A DNA stretch of 64,000 nt from Acidovorax sp. A1169 (GTDB lineage Bacteria; Pseudomonadota; Gammaproteobacteria; Burkholderiales; Burkholderiaceae_C). The stretch spans positions 1-64,000 of the forward strand of contig NZ_JAUZDX010000016.1 of NCBI RefSeq assembly GCF_030704685.1, written 5' to 3'. Of the stretch, positions 38,675 to 47,777 are shown piece by piece; position 1 is the stretch's first letter, and every line of letters begins with the position of its first letter. Below the pieces are notes generated by a model that saw only the letters and a program-made list of their open reading frames with translations, searched no databases and was not told where the DNA came from. Made by a program: the position numbers and the translations under genes.

Positions 38675-39892
38675 TCATGCAGGCACAGGTGTTGCGCGCT
38701 GGATAGGGCTTTCCTTGACGGGCAGGTTCACCAGGCCCGCGAATATCCCCAGGCCGATGGCGATGTACCAGACGATGTCGTAGCTGCCCGTGGCGTCGTA
38801 CAGGTAGCCGCCCAGCCAGACGCCCAGGAAGCTGCCGATCTGGTGGCTGAAGAACACGAAGCCGCCCAGCATGGACAGGTGCTGCACGCCGAAGATCTGC
38901 GCAATGGTGGCATTGGTGGGCGGAATGGTGGACAACCACAGCGTGCCCATGACGGCCGAGAACACGTACACCGACAGGGGCGACAGCGGCACCAGCAGGA
39001 AGACGCTGATGGCCAGGGCGCGCGCAAAGTAGATGAACGCCAGGATGAAACGCTTTTCCATGCGCTGGCCCAGGGTGCCGGCGATGTAGGTGCCGAACAC
39101 GTTGAACAGGCCGATCAGCGCCAGCGCATAGCTGGCCACCTGGGGCGACAGGTCATTGTCCTTGAGGTAGCTGGGCATGTGCACGCCGATGAACACGACC
39201 TGGAAGCCGCAGACGAAGTAGCCCGCCATCAGCAGCGAGAAGCTCGGGTAGCGAAAGGCCTCGAACAGTGCCTGGGCAATGGTCTGGTCGCGCTTGGGGG
39301 GCGCCGCGCCCTTGAAGCCCGGCTCGCGCAGGCCAAACGCCAGGGGCACGATGAGCAGCACAGCCAGCGACAGTGCCAGCAGCGCCTGCTGCCAGCCAAA
39401 GCTGGCGATGAGCCAGCCTTCCATGGGCACCATGAGGAACTGGCCGAAGGAGCCGGCCGCTGCCGCCACCCCCATCGCCCAGGAGCGCTTTTCGGGCGCG
39501 ATCTGGCGGCCCAGCACGCCATAGATCACGGCATAGGTGGTGCCCGCCTGGGCTGCACCGATAAGTACCCCGGCCGTCAGCGCGAACAGCGTGGGCGTGG
39601 GCGACAGTGCCATGCCCGCCAGGCCGGCCGCATACAGGGCCGCGCCGGCCAGCAGCACGCGGAAGGCGCCGAAGCGGTCGGCCGCCATGCCGGCGAAGAT
39701 GCCGATCAGGCCCCACGAAAGGTTCTGGATGGCGATGGCCAGGGCAAAGGACTGGCGCGTCCAGCCCATGTCCTGGGTGATGGGCAGCAGCCACAGGCCA
39801 AAGCCGTGGCGGATGCCCATGGACAGTGTCACGATGGCCGCGCCGCACGCGAGCACCTGGAACATGGACAGTTTCGGAGGATGCATAGACAT
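38675..39892 (-). CDS. Major facilitator superfamily transporter
   Basis: 405 residues with about 12 hydrophobic segments. It starts MSMHPPKLSMFQVLACGAAIVTLSMGIRHGFG; GMAADRFGAFRVLLAGA is the loop 2-3 signature of MFS. The family resembles oxalate/formate antiporter-like and NarK-like carriers of unknown cargo. ATG 39892 is 6 nt after a TACATT hexamer without a Shine-Dalgarno; ATG 39886 is an alternative start. Divergent from parE, with 117 bp between starts. Confidence 0.9.
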   Translation of the reverse strand: MSMHPPKLSMFQVLACGAAIVTLSMGIRHGFGLWLLPITQDMGWTRQSFALAIAIQNLSWGLIGIFAGMAADRFGAFRVLLAGAALYAAGLAGMALSPTPTLFALTAGVLIGAAQAGTTYAVIYGVLGRQIAPEKRSWAMGVAAAAGSFGQFLMVPMEGWLIASFGWQQALLALSLAVLLIVPLAFGLREPGFKGAAPPKRDQTIAQALFEAFRYPSFSLLMAGYFVCGFQVVFIGVHMPSYLKDNDLSPQVASYALALIGLFNVFGTYIAGTLGQRMEKRFILAFIYFARALAISVFLLVPLSPLSVYVFSAVMGTLWLSTIPPTNATIAQIFGVQHLSMLGGFVFFSHQIGSFLGVWLGGYLYDATGSYDIVWYIAIGLGIFAGLVNLPVKESPIQRATPVPA

Positions 39893-39898
39893 GCGCAG

Positions 39899-39904
39899 AA
39901 TGTA
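39899..39904 (-). promoter_or_regulatory. -10 element directly before the MFS gene
   Basis: TACATT on the minus strand, ending 6 nt before the ATG; no ribosome binding site between. Confidence 0.4.
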
Positions 39905-39996
39905 GCCAGATTGGCCACAATCTGCCCGCACACCGCCGAACAGTACAGTTGGGGGTGATGAAGCTGTATTTTTATCCAGTCTTTGCTGCGCCGCAC

Positions 39997-40002
39997 TACA
40001 AT
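39997..40002 (+). promoter_or_regulatory. -10 element placing parE mRNA start at its ATG
   Basis: TACAAT ends 7 nt before the parE ATG; the spacer CCGCCGC has no ribosome binding site. Confidence 0.5.
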
Positions 40003-40009
40003 CCGCCGC

Positions 40010-41992
40010 ATGTCTGCCAAACCGTCTTCCGTCTCCGCCAGCGAATATTCCGAAGGGTCGATCCGTGTGCTCAAGGGCCTGGAGCCCGTCAAGCAGCGCC
40101 CGGGCATGTACACCCGCACCGACAACCCCCTGCACATCATCCAGGAGGTGCTGGACAACGCCGCCGACGAAGCGCTGGCCGGCCATGGCAAGAAGATCAA
40201 GGTCACGCTGCACGCCGATGGCTCGGTCAGCATTGAGGACGACGGGCGCGGCATCCCCTTCGGCATGCACCCCGAAGAGAACGCGCCGGTGATCGAGCTG
40301 GTGTTCACCCGCCTGCACGCGGGCGGCAAGTTCGACAAGGGCAAGGGCGGCGCCTACAGCTTCTCGGGCGGCCTGCACGGCGTGGGCGTGAGCGTGACCA
40401 ACGCGCTGGCCACGCGCCTGGAAGTGAGCAGCCACCGCGAGGGCAAGGTCGCCCGGCTGGTGTTTTCGGCCGGCGACGTGGTCGAGCCCCTGGTGACCCG
40501 CGCACTGGAAGCCGGCGAGCGCAAGCAGGGCACCACCGTGCGCGCCTGGCCCGATGCCAAGTATTTCGAATCGAGCGCGCTGCCCATGGGCGAGCTGACC
40601 CACCTCTTGCGCAGCAAGGCGGTGCTGATGCCCGGCGTGTCCGTCACCCTGGTCAACGAGAAGACGCGCGACACCCAGACCTGGCAGTACAAGGGCGGCC
40701 TGCGCGACTACCTGATGCAGACGCTCAACGGCGAACCGGTGATCCCGCTGTTCGAGGGCGAAGGCTTTGCCGACCGCAACAACGAGAGCTTTGCCGAAGG
40801 CGAGGGCGCATCCTGGTGCGTGGCCTTCACCGAAGACGGCCAGCCCGTGCGTGAGAGCTACGTCAACCTGATCCCCACCAGCGCCGGCGGCACGCACGAA
40901 AGCGGCCTGCGCGACGGCCTGTTCAATGCCGTCAAGAGCTTCATCGAGCTGCACAGCCTGCTGCCCAAGGGCGTGAAGCTGCTGCCCGAGGACGTGTTCG
41001 CCCGTGCCAGCTACGTGCTCAGTGCCAAGGTGCTGGACCCGCAGTTCCAGGGCCAGATCAAGGAGCGCCTGAACTCGCGCGACGCCGTACGCCTGGTCTC
41101 GGGCTTCGTGCGCCCGGCGCTCGAGCTGTGGCTCAACCAGCATGTGGACTACGGCAAGAAGCTGGCCGAGCTGGCCATCAAGGCCGCGCAGACCCGCCAG
41201 AAGGCCGGCCAGAAGGTCGAAAAGCGCAAGGGCTCGGGCGTGGCCGTGCTGCCCGGCAAGCTCACCGACTGCGAAAGCCGTGACCTGGCCCACAACGAGG
41301 TCTTCCTGGTCGAGGGCGACTCTGCTGGTGGCAGCGCCAAGATGGGCCGCGACAAGGAAAGCCAGGCCGTGCTGCCGTTGCGCGGAAAGGTGCTCAACAC
41401 CTGGGAGGTGGAGCGCGACCGCCTGTTCGCCAACAACGAGATCCACGACATCTCGGTGGCCATCGGCGTGGACCCGCACGGCCCCAACGACACGCCCGAC
41501 CTTACGGGCCTGCGCTACGGCAAGATCTGCATCCTGGCGGATGCCGACGTGGACGGCTCGCACATCCAGGTGCTGCTGCTCACGCTGTTCTTTCGCCATT
41601 TCCCCAAACTCATCGAGACCGGCCACATCTACGTGGCGCGCCCCCCGCTGTTCCGGGTGGACGTGCCGGCCCGTGGCAAGAAGCCCGCAGCCAAGATGTA
41701 TGCGCTGGACGACGGCGAACTCACCGCCATCCTTGACAAGTGCGCCAAGGATGGCGTGGCCCGCGAGAAGTGCCAGATCAGCCGCTTCAAGGGCCTGGGC
41801 GAGATGAACGCCTCGCAACTGTGGGAGACCACCCTCAACCCCGATACCCGGCGCCTGCTGCCCGTGCAACTGGGCAGCACGGACTTCGCCGCGACCGAGG
41901 GCCTGATCACCAAGCTCATGGGCAAGGGCGAAGCAGCCTCGCGGCGCGAGCTGATGGAGCTGCACGGCGATGCGGTCGAGATCGACATCTGA
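40010..41992 (+). CDS. parE: DNA topoisomerase IV subunit B
   Basis: ATPase subunit of topoisomerase IV, which decatenates daughter chromosomes. 660 residues from ATG 40010. GHKL ATPase with EVLDNAADEALAG, IEDDGRGIPFGMH and GGLHGVGVSVTNALA; transducer domain; TOPRIM with VEGDSAGGSAKMGR and ADADVDGSHIQ. Its 3' end overlaps the transglycosylase gene by 23 bp, so parE, the transglycosylase and parC form one translationally linked unit. Confidence 0.97.
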   Translation: MSAKPSSVSASEYSEGSIRVLKGLEPVKQRPGMYTRTDNPLHIIQEVLDNAADEALAGHGKKIKVTLHADGSVSIEDDGRGIPFGMHPEENAPVIELVFTRLHAGGKFDKGKGGAYSFSGGLHGVGVSVTNALATRLEVSSHREGKVARLVFSAGDVVEPLVTRALEAGERKQGTTVRAWPDAKYFESSALPMGELTHLLRSKAVLMPGVSVTLVNEKTRDTQTWQYKGGLRDYLMQTLNGEPVIPLFEGEGFADRNNESFAEGEGASWCVAFTEDGQPVRESYVNLIPTSAGGTHESGLRDGLFNAVKSFIELHSLLPKGVKLLPEDVFARASYVLSAKVLDPQFQGQIKERLNSRDAVRLVSGFVRPALELWLNQHVDYGKKLAELAIKAAQTRQKAGQKVEKRKGSGVAVLPGKLTDCESRDLAHNEVFLVEGDSAGGSAKMGRDKESQAVLPLRGKVLNTWEVERDRLFANNEIHDISVAIGVDPHGPNDTPDLTGLRYGKICILADADVDGSHIQVLLLTLFFRHFPKLIETGHIYVARPPLFRVDVPARGKKPAAKMYALDDGELTAILDKCAKDGVAREKCQISRFKGLGEMNASQLWETTLNPDTRRLLPVQLGSTDFAATEGLITKLMGKGEAASRRELMELHGDAVEIDI

Positions 41993-42812
41993 CCGGCTGC
42001 GCCTGGCGTGCGCGGGCCTGCTGCTGTGCCTGGCGCACACGGCTGCCCACGCCGACCTCTGGGCCTTCGTCGATGCGCGCGGCGTGACGCATTTCGCGCC
42101 CGAGCAGGTGGATGCCAACTACCAGCTGTTCTTCAAGGGCAACGAATTCGACTCCACGCGCGACGTGCCCGGAGATGCGCCGGCCATGCCCTACGCCCTG
42201 CCGCCTGCGGGGGCACGGCTGCTGGCCTTTTTCGACATTGCGCCCGACTACAAGCGCGTCAAGCACCACCTGCGCGCTGCTGCTGCCAAGCACGCCGTGG
42301 ACTACGAGTTGCTGCAGGCGCTGATCGCCACGGAGTCGGGCTTCGATGCCGATGCCGTGTCGCCCAAGGGGGCTGTGGGCCTCATGCAGGTGATGCCGGC
42401 CACGGCGACCCGCTTTGGCGTGAGCGCCGATGCCAAGCGCTCGGTCGAGAAGAAGCTGGCCGACCCGGCGGTGAACGTGCCCACCGGCACCCGCTACCTG
42501 CGCCACTTGCTGGACCTGTTTCCCAACCGCCTGGACCTGGCGCTGGCCGCCTACAACGCGGGCGAGGGCGCGGTGCAGCGCGCGGGCAACCAGATACCGG
42601 CCTACAAGGAAACGCAGAACTACGTGCGCACCGTGATGGGCCTGTACACCCAGCTCAAGCCGCCGGCACCCGTGCTGGCCCAGCGTGCCGTGCCCGGGCG
42701 CGTGCGCATGGAGCTCTCGGGCGGCGCCCTGAACCGGGGCAACCTGCCGCCCGCCCGCGTGGCACAGACGCCCGCAATGACCGAACCTTCTGAATCCAGC
42801 AAGAACGAATGA
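41970..42812 (+). CDS. Lytic transglycosylase inside the parE-parC operon
   Basis: 280 residues: signal peptide (to about AHA-D), a DUF4124-like beta segment ([19 protein letters not shown]), then the SLT domain with catalytic Glu122 in [29 protein letters not shown] and the [14 protein letters not shown] motif. It cleaves peptidoglycan glycan strands in the periplasm. It overlaps parE by 23 bp and parC by the 4 bp ATGA, so the three are probably translated in fixed proportion. An envelope enzyme between topoisomerase IV subunits suggests a link between chromosome segregation and wall remodelling, which is inference. Confidence 0.93.
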   Translation: MRSRSTSDRLRLACAGLLLCLAHTAAHADLWAFVDARGVTHFAPEQVDANYQLFFKGNEFDSTRDVPGDAPAMPYALPPAGARLLAFFDIAPDYKRVKHHLRAAAAKHAVDYELLQALIATESGFDADAVSPKGAVGLMQVMPATATRFGVSADAKRSVEKKLADPAVNVPTGTRYLRHLLDLFPNRLDLALAAYNAGEGAVQRAGNQIPAYKETQNYVRTVMGLYTQLKPPAPVLAQRAVPGRVRMELSGGALNRGNLPPARVAQTPAMTEPSESSKNE

Positions 42813-45163
42813 GCGACCAACCCACTCTCGATTTCCCGGCCTCCGACGACGGCGGCGATTCCCTGGGCCTGGCCAGCTACGCCCAGCGGGCCTACCTCGA
42901 ATACGCGCTTTCGGTCGTCAAGGGCCGGGCCCTGCCCGACGTGTGCGATGGCCTCAAACCCGTGCAGCGGCGCATCCTGTACTCCATGGACCGCATGGGC
43001 CTGGGGTACAGCGGCCCCACGCGCAACACGGCGGCCAAGCCGGTCAAGAGCGCCCGCGTGGTGGGCGACGTGCTGGGCCGCTTTCATCCGCATGGCGACC
43101 AGTCGGCCTACGATGCGCTGGTGCGCATGGCGCAGGATTTTGCCCAGCGCTACCCGTTGATCGACGGCCAGGGCAATTTCGGCAGCCGCGATGGCGACGG
43201 CGCGGCAGCCATGCGCTACACCGAGGCGCGCCTGTCGCGCATCACCAGCCTGCTGCTCGACGAGATCGACGAGGGCACGGTCGATTTCATGCCCAACTAC
43301 GACGGCAGCACCGAGGAGCCGCGCCAGCTGCCCGCGCGCCTGCCGTTCGCGCTGCTCAACGGTGCCAGCGGCATCGCCGTGGGCCTGGCCACCGAGATCC
43401 CGAGCCACAACCTGCGCGAGATCGCCGACGCCTGCGTGGCGCTGATCAAGACGCCTTCGCTCTCGGCCGAGGACCTGCTGGCCCTGGTGCCCGGGCCCGA
43501 CTACCCCGGTGGCGGGCAGATCATCAGCGCTGCCTCCGACATCGCCGACGCCTACCGCACGGGCCGCGGCAGCCTGAAGGTGCGCGCGCGCTGGAAGATC
43601 GAGGACATGGCGCGCGGCCAGTGGCAACTGGTGGTCAACGAGCTGCCGCCGGGCGTGAGCTCGCAGAAGGTGCTCGAAGAGATCGAAGAGATCACCAACC
43701 CCAAGATCAAGGCTGGCAAGAAGGCGCTCAGCCTGGAGCAGACGCAGCTCAAGGCCAGCATGCTGGCCGTGCTGGACGTGGTGCGCGACGAGTCGAGCAA
43801 GGACGCGCCGGTGCGCCTGGTGTTCGAGCCCAAGACCGGCAAGACCCCGCAGCAGGAGCTGATCACTGCACTCCTGGCCCACACCAGCCTGGAGACCTCG
43901 TCGCCGATCAACCTGACCATGATCGGCCTGGACGGCCGGCCGGTGCAGAAGTCGCTGCGCCTGATGCTGGAGGAGTGGATCTCCTTTCGCCAGAGCACCA
44001 TCACCCGCCGCACGCAGCACCGCCTGGGCAAGGTGCTGGACCGCATCCACATCCTCGAAGGGCGGCAGATCGTGCTGCTCAACATCGACGAGGTGATCGC
44101 CATCATCCGCCAGGCAGAGGACCCCAAGGCAGCGCTGATCGAGCGTTTTGCGCTGTCGGACCGCCAGGCCGAGGACATCCTGGAAATCCGCCTGCGCCAA
44201 CTGGCGCGGCTGGAAGCCATCAAGATCGAGCAGGAGCTCAAGGAGCTGCGCGAAAGCCAGGGCAAGCTCGAAGACATCCTGAACAACCCCGGCTCGCTGC
44301 GCCGCCTGATGGTCAAGGAGATCGAGGCCGACGCCAAGACCTTTGCCGATGACCGCCGCACGCTGATCCAGGCCGAGAAGAAGGCCGTGGCCGAGGTCAA
44401 GGTGGTGGATGAGCCGGTGACCGTGGTGGTTTCGCAAAAGGGCTGGGTGCGCGCGCGCACCGGCCATGGCCACGAGGCCGCAAGCTTCGCCTTCAAGGCC
44501 GGCGACGGGCTGTACCGCACCTTCGAGTGCCGCACGGTCGACACCTTGCTGGCCTTTGGCAGCAATGGCCGGGTGTACTCGGTGCCGGTGTCGGTGCTGC
44601 CGGGGGCGCGCGGCGACGGCCAGCCCGTGACCACGCTGGTCGAGCTCGAATCGGGCACGCAGCTCTTGCACTACTTTGCCGGTCCGGCCAGTGCCTGCCT
44701 TCTGCTGTCCAACTCGGGGGGCTATGGTTTCCTGGCGTCGGTGGAGAACATGGTCTCGCGCCAGAAGGGCGGCAAGGCCTTTCTCACGCTGGGCGAGGGC
44801 GAAACCGTGTGCCCACCCTCGCATGCGGCGGGCAGCACCGGCGGCCAGCCGCTGGCGGCGGCCACGCACGTGGCCTGCGCCTCGGCGGGCGGGCGCATTC
44901 TGACCTTCGAGATCAGCGAGCTCAAGACCATGGCCAATGGCGGGCGCGGCCTGATGCTGATCGATCTGGAGCCCAAGGACACGCTGGCCGGTGCGGCGGC
45001 CTACACGCGCAGCATTCGCATCGAGGGCATGGGCCGGGGCGGCAAGGAACGCGAGGAGACGCTGGAGATCCGCTCGCTCAACAACGCCCGGGCCGCGCGC
45101 GGGCGCAAGGGCAAGGCGGCGGACCTGGGCTTCAAGCCCGCCTCGGTGACCCGCGTCGAATAG
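42809..45163 (+). CDS. parC: DNA topoisomerase IV subunit A
   Basis: Breakage-reunion subunit of topoisomerase IV, 784 residues. Active-site Tyr137 in [11 protein letters not shown]; the quinolone-binding loop reads [13 protein letters not shown], so the positions of the usual Ser and Glu are Gln98 and Asp102. C-terminal beta-pinwheel includes SRQKGGKAF, a degenerate GyrA-box. ATG overlaps the transglycosylase stop (ATGA). Terminated by a strong hairpin. Confidence 0.96.
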   Translation: MSDQPTLDFPASDDGGDSLGLASYAQRAYLEYALSVVKGRALPDVCDGLKPVQRRILYSMDRMGLGYSGPTRNTAAKPVKSARVVGDVLGRFHPHGDQSAYDALVRMAQDFAQRYPLIDGQGNFGSRDGDGAAAMRYTEARLSRITSLLLDEIDEGTVDFMPNYDGSTEEPRQLPARLPFALLNGASGIAVGLATEIPSHNLREIADACVALIKTPSLSAEDLLALVPGPDYPGGGQIISAASDIADAYRTGRGSLKVRARWKIEDMARGQWQLVVNELPPGVSSQKVLEEIEEITNPKIKAGKKALSLEQTQLKASMLAVLDVVRDESSKDAPVRLVFEPKTGKTPQQELITALLAHTSLETSSPINLTMIGLDGRPVQKSLRLMLEEWISFRQSTITRRTQHRLGKVLDRIHILEGRQIVLLNIDEVIAIIRQAEDPKAALIERFALSDRQAEDILEIRLRQLARLEAIKIEQELKELRESQGKLEDILNNPGSLRRLMVKEIEADAKTFADDRRTLIQAEKKAVAEVKVVDEPVTVVVSQKGWVRARTGHGHEAASFAFKAGDGLYRTFECRTVDTLLAFGSNGRVYSVPVSVLPGARGDGQPVTTLVELESGTQLLHYFAGPASACLLLSNSGGYGFLASVENMVSRQKGGKAFLTLGEGETVCPPSHAAGSTGGQPLAAATHVACASAGGRILTFEISELKTMANGGRGLMLIDLEPKDTLAGAAAYTRSIRIEGMGRGGKEREETLEIRSLNNARAARGRKGKAADLGFKPASVTRVE

Positions 45164-45186
45164 CGGGCACACCACCCGCTGGCCAG

Positions 45187-45216
45187 GAAGCCACCCACCC
45201 GGGTGGCTTCTTTTTT
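45187..45216 (+). terminator. Intrinsic terminator after parC
   Basis: GAAGCCACCC / GGGTGGCTTC 10-bp perfect stem, 4-nt loop, then six T. Confidence 0.92.
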
Positions 45217-45370
45217 GGTGCATCGCAACACTCCACGGGTTGCTACGGATTGGACGAAAGGCCAGAACGGGCGCACCATATGTAAAAAAGTGTCTGCCAT
45301 GGCGCCAGCCCTGGGTCGCCCCGGTGGTGGCGGGCAGGCCTTGAAAGATCGACAACGACAGGAGACCATG

Positions 45371-47122
45371 ATGTTCCAACGCATCCGCATTGCCCAGAAA
45401 CTGTGGCTCGCCGTTATTTTCATTGTGGTCATGCTGGCCGGCGTGGTGGGCTTTTCGGCCTACCGGTCCGCCAAGGTGCAGGCCCAGGCCGACGAGGTCG
45501 CCCGCGAGATGCAGACCCGTGTCGGCGCTGCGATCCGCTGGGCCGGCCTCACGGAGACCAATGCGGCCCGCACGCAGGCGCTCATCGTCAGCAGCGATGC
45601 GGCGGTGGAGGCCGAGTTCAAGGACGTGATCACCGCCACCTCGGCGCAGATCTCCGAGGTGCAGAAGTCGCTCGAAGGCATGGCCCTGTCCGACGCGGAC
45701 AAGGCGCAGATGGCCAAGATCGCCGACGCCCGCAAGACCATGCTCGATCTGCGCGTCAAGGCCCGCCAGCTCAAGACCGATGGCAAGGCGGAAGAAGCCG
45801 TCACCCTGATCAAGCAGACCTACAACCCGGCCGTCGCCGCCTACCTCAAGACCCTGCGTGACTTCGTGGAGCTGCAGCAAAGCACCGCGCAGACCCGGCT
45901 GGCCGAGATGGCGGCCTCGCGCATGCTCACGGTGAAGATCGCCGCCGTGGCGGTGGGCGTCCTGCTGCTGGCCATCGTCGCCGGGGCGTACTATCTGATT
46001 GGCCATATTCAGCGGCCCCTGGCGCAGGCCAACGACCTCGCGGCCAAGATCGCTGCCGGCGATTTGAGCGAGCAGGGTTCCGTCACGCGCGGCGACGAGT
46101 TCGGCGACCTGCTGCGCTCGCAGTATGCGATGAGCGATTCGCTCGGGCGCATGGTGCACCAGGTGCGCCAGAGCACCGACAGCATCGCCATTGCCAGCGC
46201 CGAGATCGCCACCGGCAACCACGACCTGTCGGCCCGCACCGAGCAGACGTCGAGCAACCTGCAGGAGACGGCTGCGGCGATGGAGCAGTTCACCAGCACC
46301 ATTGCGCAGAGCGCGACCAGCGCCCGCCAGGCCAGCACCCTGGCGGCCAGCGCTACGGGCGTGGCCGAACGCGGTGGCTCGGTGGTGACCCAGGTGGTCT
46401 CCACCATGGAAGACATCAACCACAGCAGCAAGAAGATCTCGGACATCATCGGCACCATCGATGGCATCGCCTTCCAGACCAACATCCTGGCGCTCAACGC
46501 GGCGGTTGAGGCCGCGCGTGCGGGCGAGCAGGGCCGGGGCTTTGCCGTGGTGGCCAGCGAGGTGCGCAGCCTCGCCCAGCGCAGTGCCGAGGCCGCCAAG
46601 GAGATCAAGGCGCTGATCAGCGCCTCGGTGGAAAAGGTGGAGACTGGCAGCCGCCTGGTGGCCGATGCGGGCAGCACCATGACCGACATCGTGCGCTCGG
46701 TGCAGAGTGTGACCGACATGATCGGCGAGATCACCTCGGCATCGTCCGAGCAGAGCCTGGGCATCAACCAGGTCAACCAGGCCGTGGGCAACCTCGATCA
46801 GATGACGCAGCAGAATGCGGCACTGGTGGAGGAGAGCGCAGCCGCCGCCCAGAGCCTGCGCGAACAGGCCGAGCACCTGGCTCAGGTGGTCTCGGTATTC
46901 AAGGTCAACGGGGCCGCCTATGGCGGCGTGGCGCCGCCGATGCGTGCGGCGCACAAGCCCGCAGCGCCGGCCAAGCCTGCAGCTGCAGCCAAGTCCACCG
47001 CTCCCCGCATCACCCAGGCGGCCAGCAAGCCGGCGACGAAGGCCGCTGCGCCCGCCAAGGCGGCGCCGGCCCGCTCACCAGCCCTGGCCCAGGGGGGCGA
47101 AGAGGACTGGGAGTCGTTCTGA
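45371..47122 (+). CDS. Methyl-accepting chemotaxis protein with CheR-docking tail
   Basis: 583 residues. Of two adjacent ATGs (45368, 45371) the second is better spaced from AGGAG. TM1 (about 10-30), periplasmic four-helix-bundle sensor (31-190), TM2 (about 193-215), HAMP, and signalling helices with [35 protein letters not shown] Lys-Pro-Ala-rich flexible linker (about 515-570) leads to the terminal GGEEDWESF, whose W-x-x-F matches the NWETF-type pentapeptide that recruits CheR and CheB. It may therefore support adaptation of tail-less receptors such as the one at 7.0 kb. Ligand unknown. Confidence 0.95.
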   Translation: MFQRIRIAQKLWLAVIFIVVMLAGVVGFSAYRSAKVQAQADEVAREMQTRVGAAIRWAGLTETNAARTQALIVSSDAAVEAEFKDVITATSAQISEVQKSLEGMALSDADKAQMAKIADARKTMLDLRVKARQLKTDGKAEEAVTLIKQTYNPAVAAYLKTLRDFVELQQSTAQTRLAEMAASRMLTVKIAAVAVGVLLLAIVAGAYYLIGHIQRPLAQANDLAAKIAAGDLSEQGSVTRGDEFGDLLRSQYAMSDSLGRMVHQVRQSTDSIAIASAEIATGNHDLSARTEQTSSNLQETAAAMEQFTSTIAQSATSARQASTLAASATGVAERGGSVVTQVVSTMEDINHSSKKISDIIGTIDGIAFQTNILALNAAVEAARAGEQGRGFAVVASEVRSLAQRSAEAAKEIKALISASVEKVETGSRLVADAGSTMTDIVRSVQSVTDMIGEITSASSEQSLGINQVNQAVGNLDQMTQQNAALVEESAAAAQSLREQAEHLAQVVSVFKVNGAAYGGVAPPMRAAHKPAAPAKPAAAAKSTAPRITQAASKPATKAAAPAKAAPARSPALAQGGEEDWESF

Positions 47123-47171
47123 CCAAGTGGCCTTTCCCGGGCTTGCCGGGCGGGCCTGGTCAGCAGGTACT

Positions 47172-47630
47172 TCAGGCCAGCTCTGCGATCAGCTCGATTT
47201 CGACACAGGCACCCATGGGGATCTGCGCCACGCCGAAGGCGCTGCGTGCGTGCACGCCCTTGTCGCCGAACACCTGGCCGAACAGCTCGCTCGCGCCATT
47301 GGTCACCAGGTGCTGTTCGGTGAAGTCGCCGGTCGAGTTCACCAGGCTCATCACCTTCACGATGCGCTTGATGCGGTTCAGGTCGCCGCCGGTGGCCGCA
47401 TGCAGCGTGCCCAGCAGGTCCACGGCCACGGCGCGTGCAGCGGTCTTGCCTTCTTCGGTGCTGATGTTCTTGCCGAACTGGGCCACCCAGGGCTTGCCGT
47501 CCTTGCGCGCGATGTGGCCGGAGAGGAACACCAGGTTGCCGGTCTGCACGTAGGGCACGTAGGCGGCCGCGGGCACCGACACCGGTGGCAGGGTGATGTT
47601 CAGTTCAGAAAGCTTGTCGTAAACGCTCAT
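47172..47630 (-). CDS. RidA family (YjgF/L-PSP) protein
   Basis: 152 residues from ATG 47630. Contains the family core YVQTGNLVFLSGHIAR and the late AFGVAQIPMGACVEIELIAEL. The Arg that binds the substrate carboxylate in true RidA (usually in an A-R-S/A-x-x-x-V motif) is represented by HARSAFGVAQIP. RidA deaminates reactive enamine/imine intermediates from PLP enzymes; this longer form (152 rather than about 128 residues) belongs to an Rid subfamily whose activity is less certain. Divergent from comEC. Confidence 0.88.
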   Translation of the reverse strand: MSVYDKLSELNITLPPVSVPAAAYVPYVQTGNLVFLSGHIARKDGKPWVAQFGKNISTEEGKTAARAVAVDLLGTLHAATGGDLNRIKRIVKVMSLVNSTGDFTEQHLVTNGASELFGQVFGDKGVHARSAFGVAQIPMGACVEIELIAELA

Positions 47631-47765
47631 GGTCGTTGTCCTTCGGTGGAGGTGGTGGTTGACATTGGCCTGGGGCGGCGCGCGGCGCCGGGCCGGGCCA
47701 GGGCAGCACGTGAGTGTTACATACCCGCGCGGCGTGCCTGGCGAAGGCCTGCTGTCTTCGCGGTT

Positions 47766-47771
47766 TAGCAT
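47766..47771 (+). promoter_or_regulatory. -10 element directly before comEC
   Basis: TAGCAT ends 6 nt before the comEC ATG, with no ribosome binding site between. Confidence 0.4.
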
Positions 47772-47777
47772 CGGCGC

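Noticed and set aside
42620..46954. A 1444-codon minus-strand open frame
   Set aside because: Spans parC and a chemoreceptor in antisense; composition (His/Leu/Ala/Gly-rich) and lack of domains mark it as a shadow frame.
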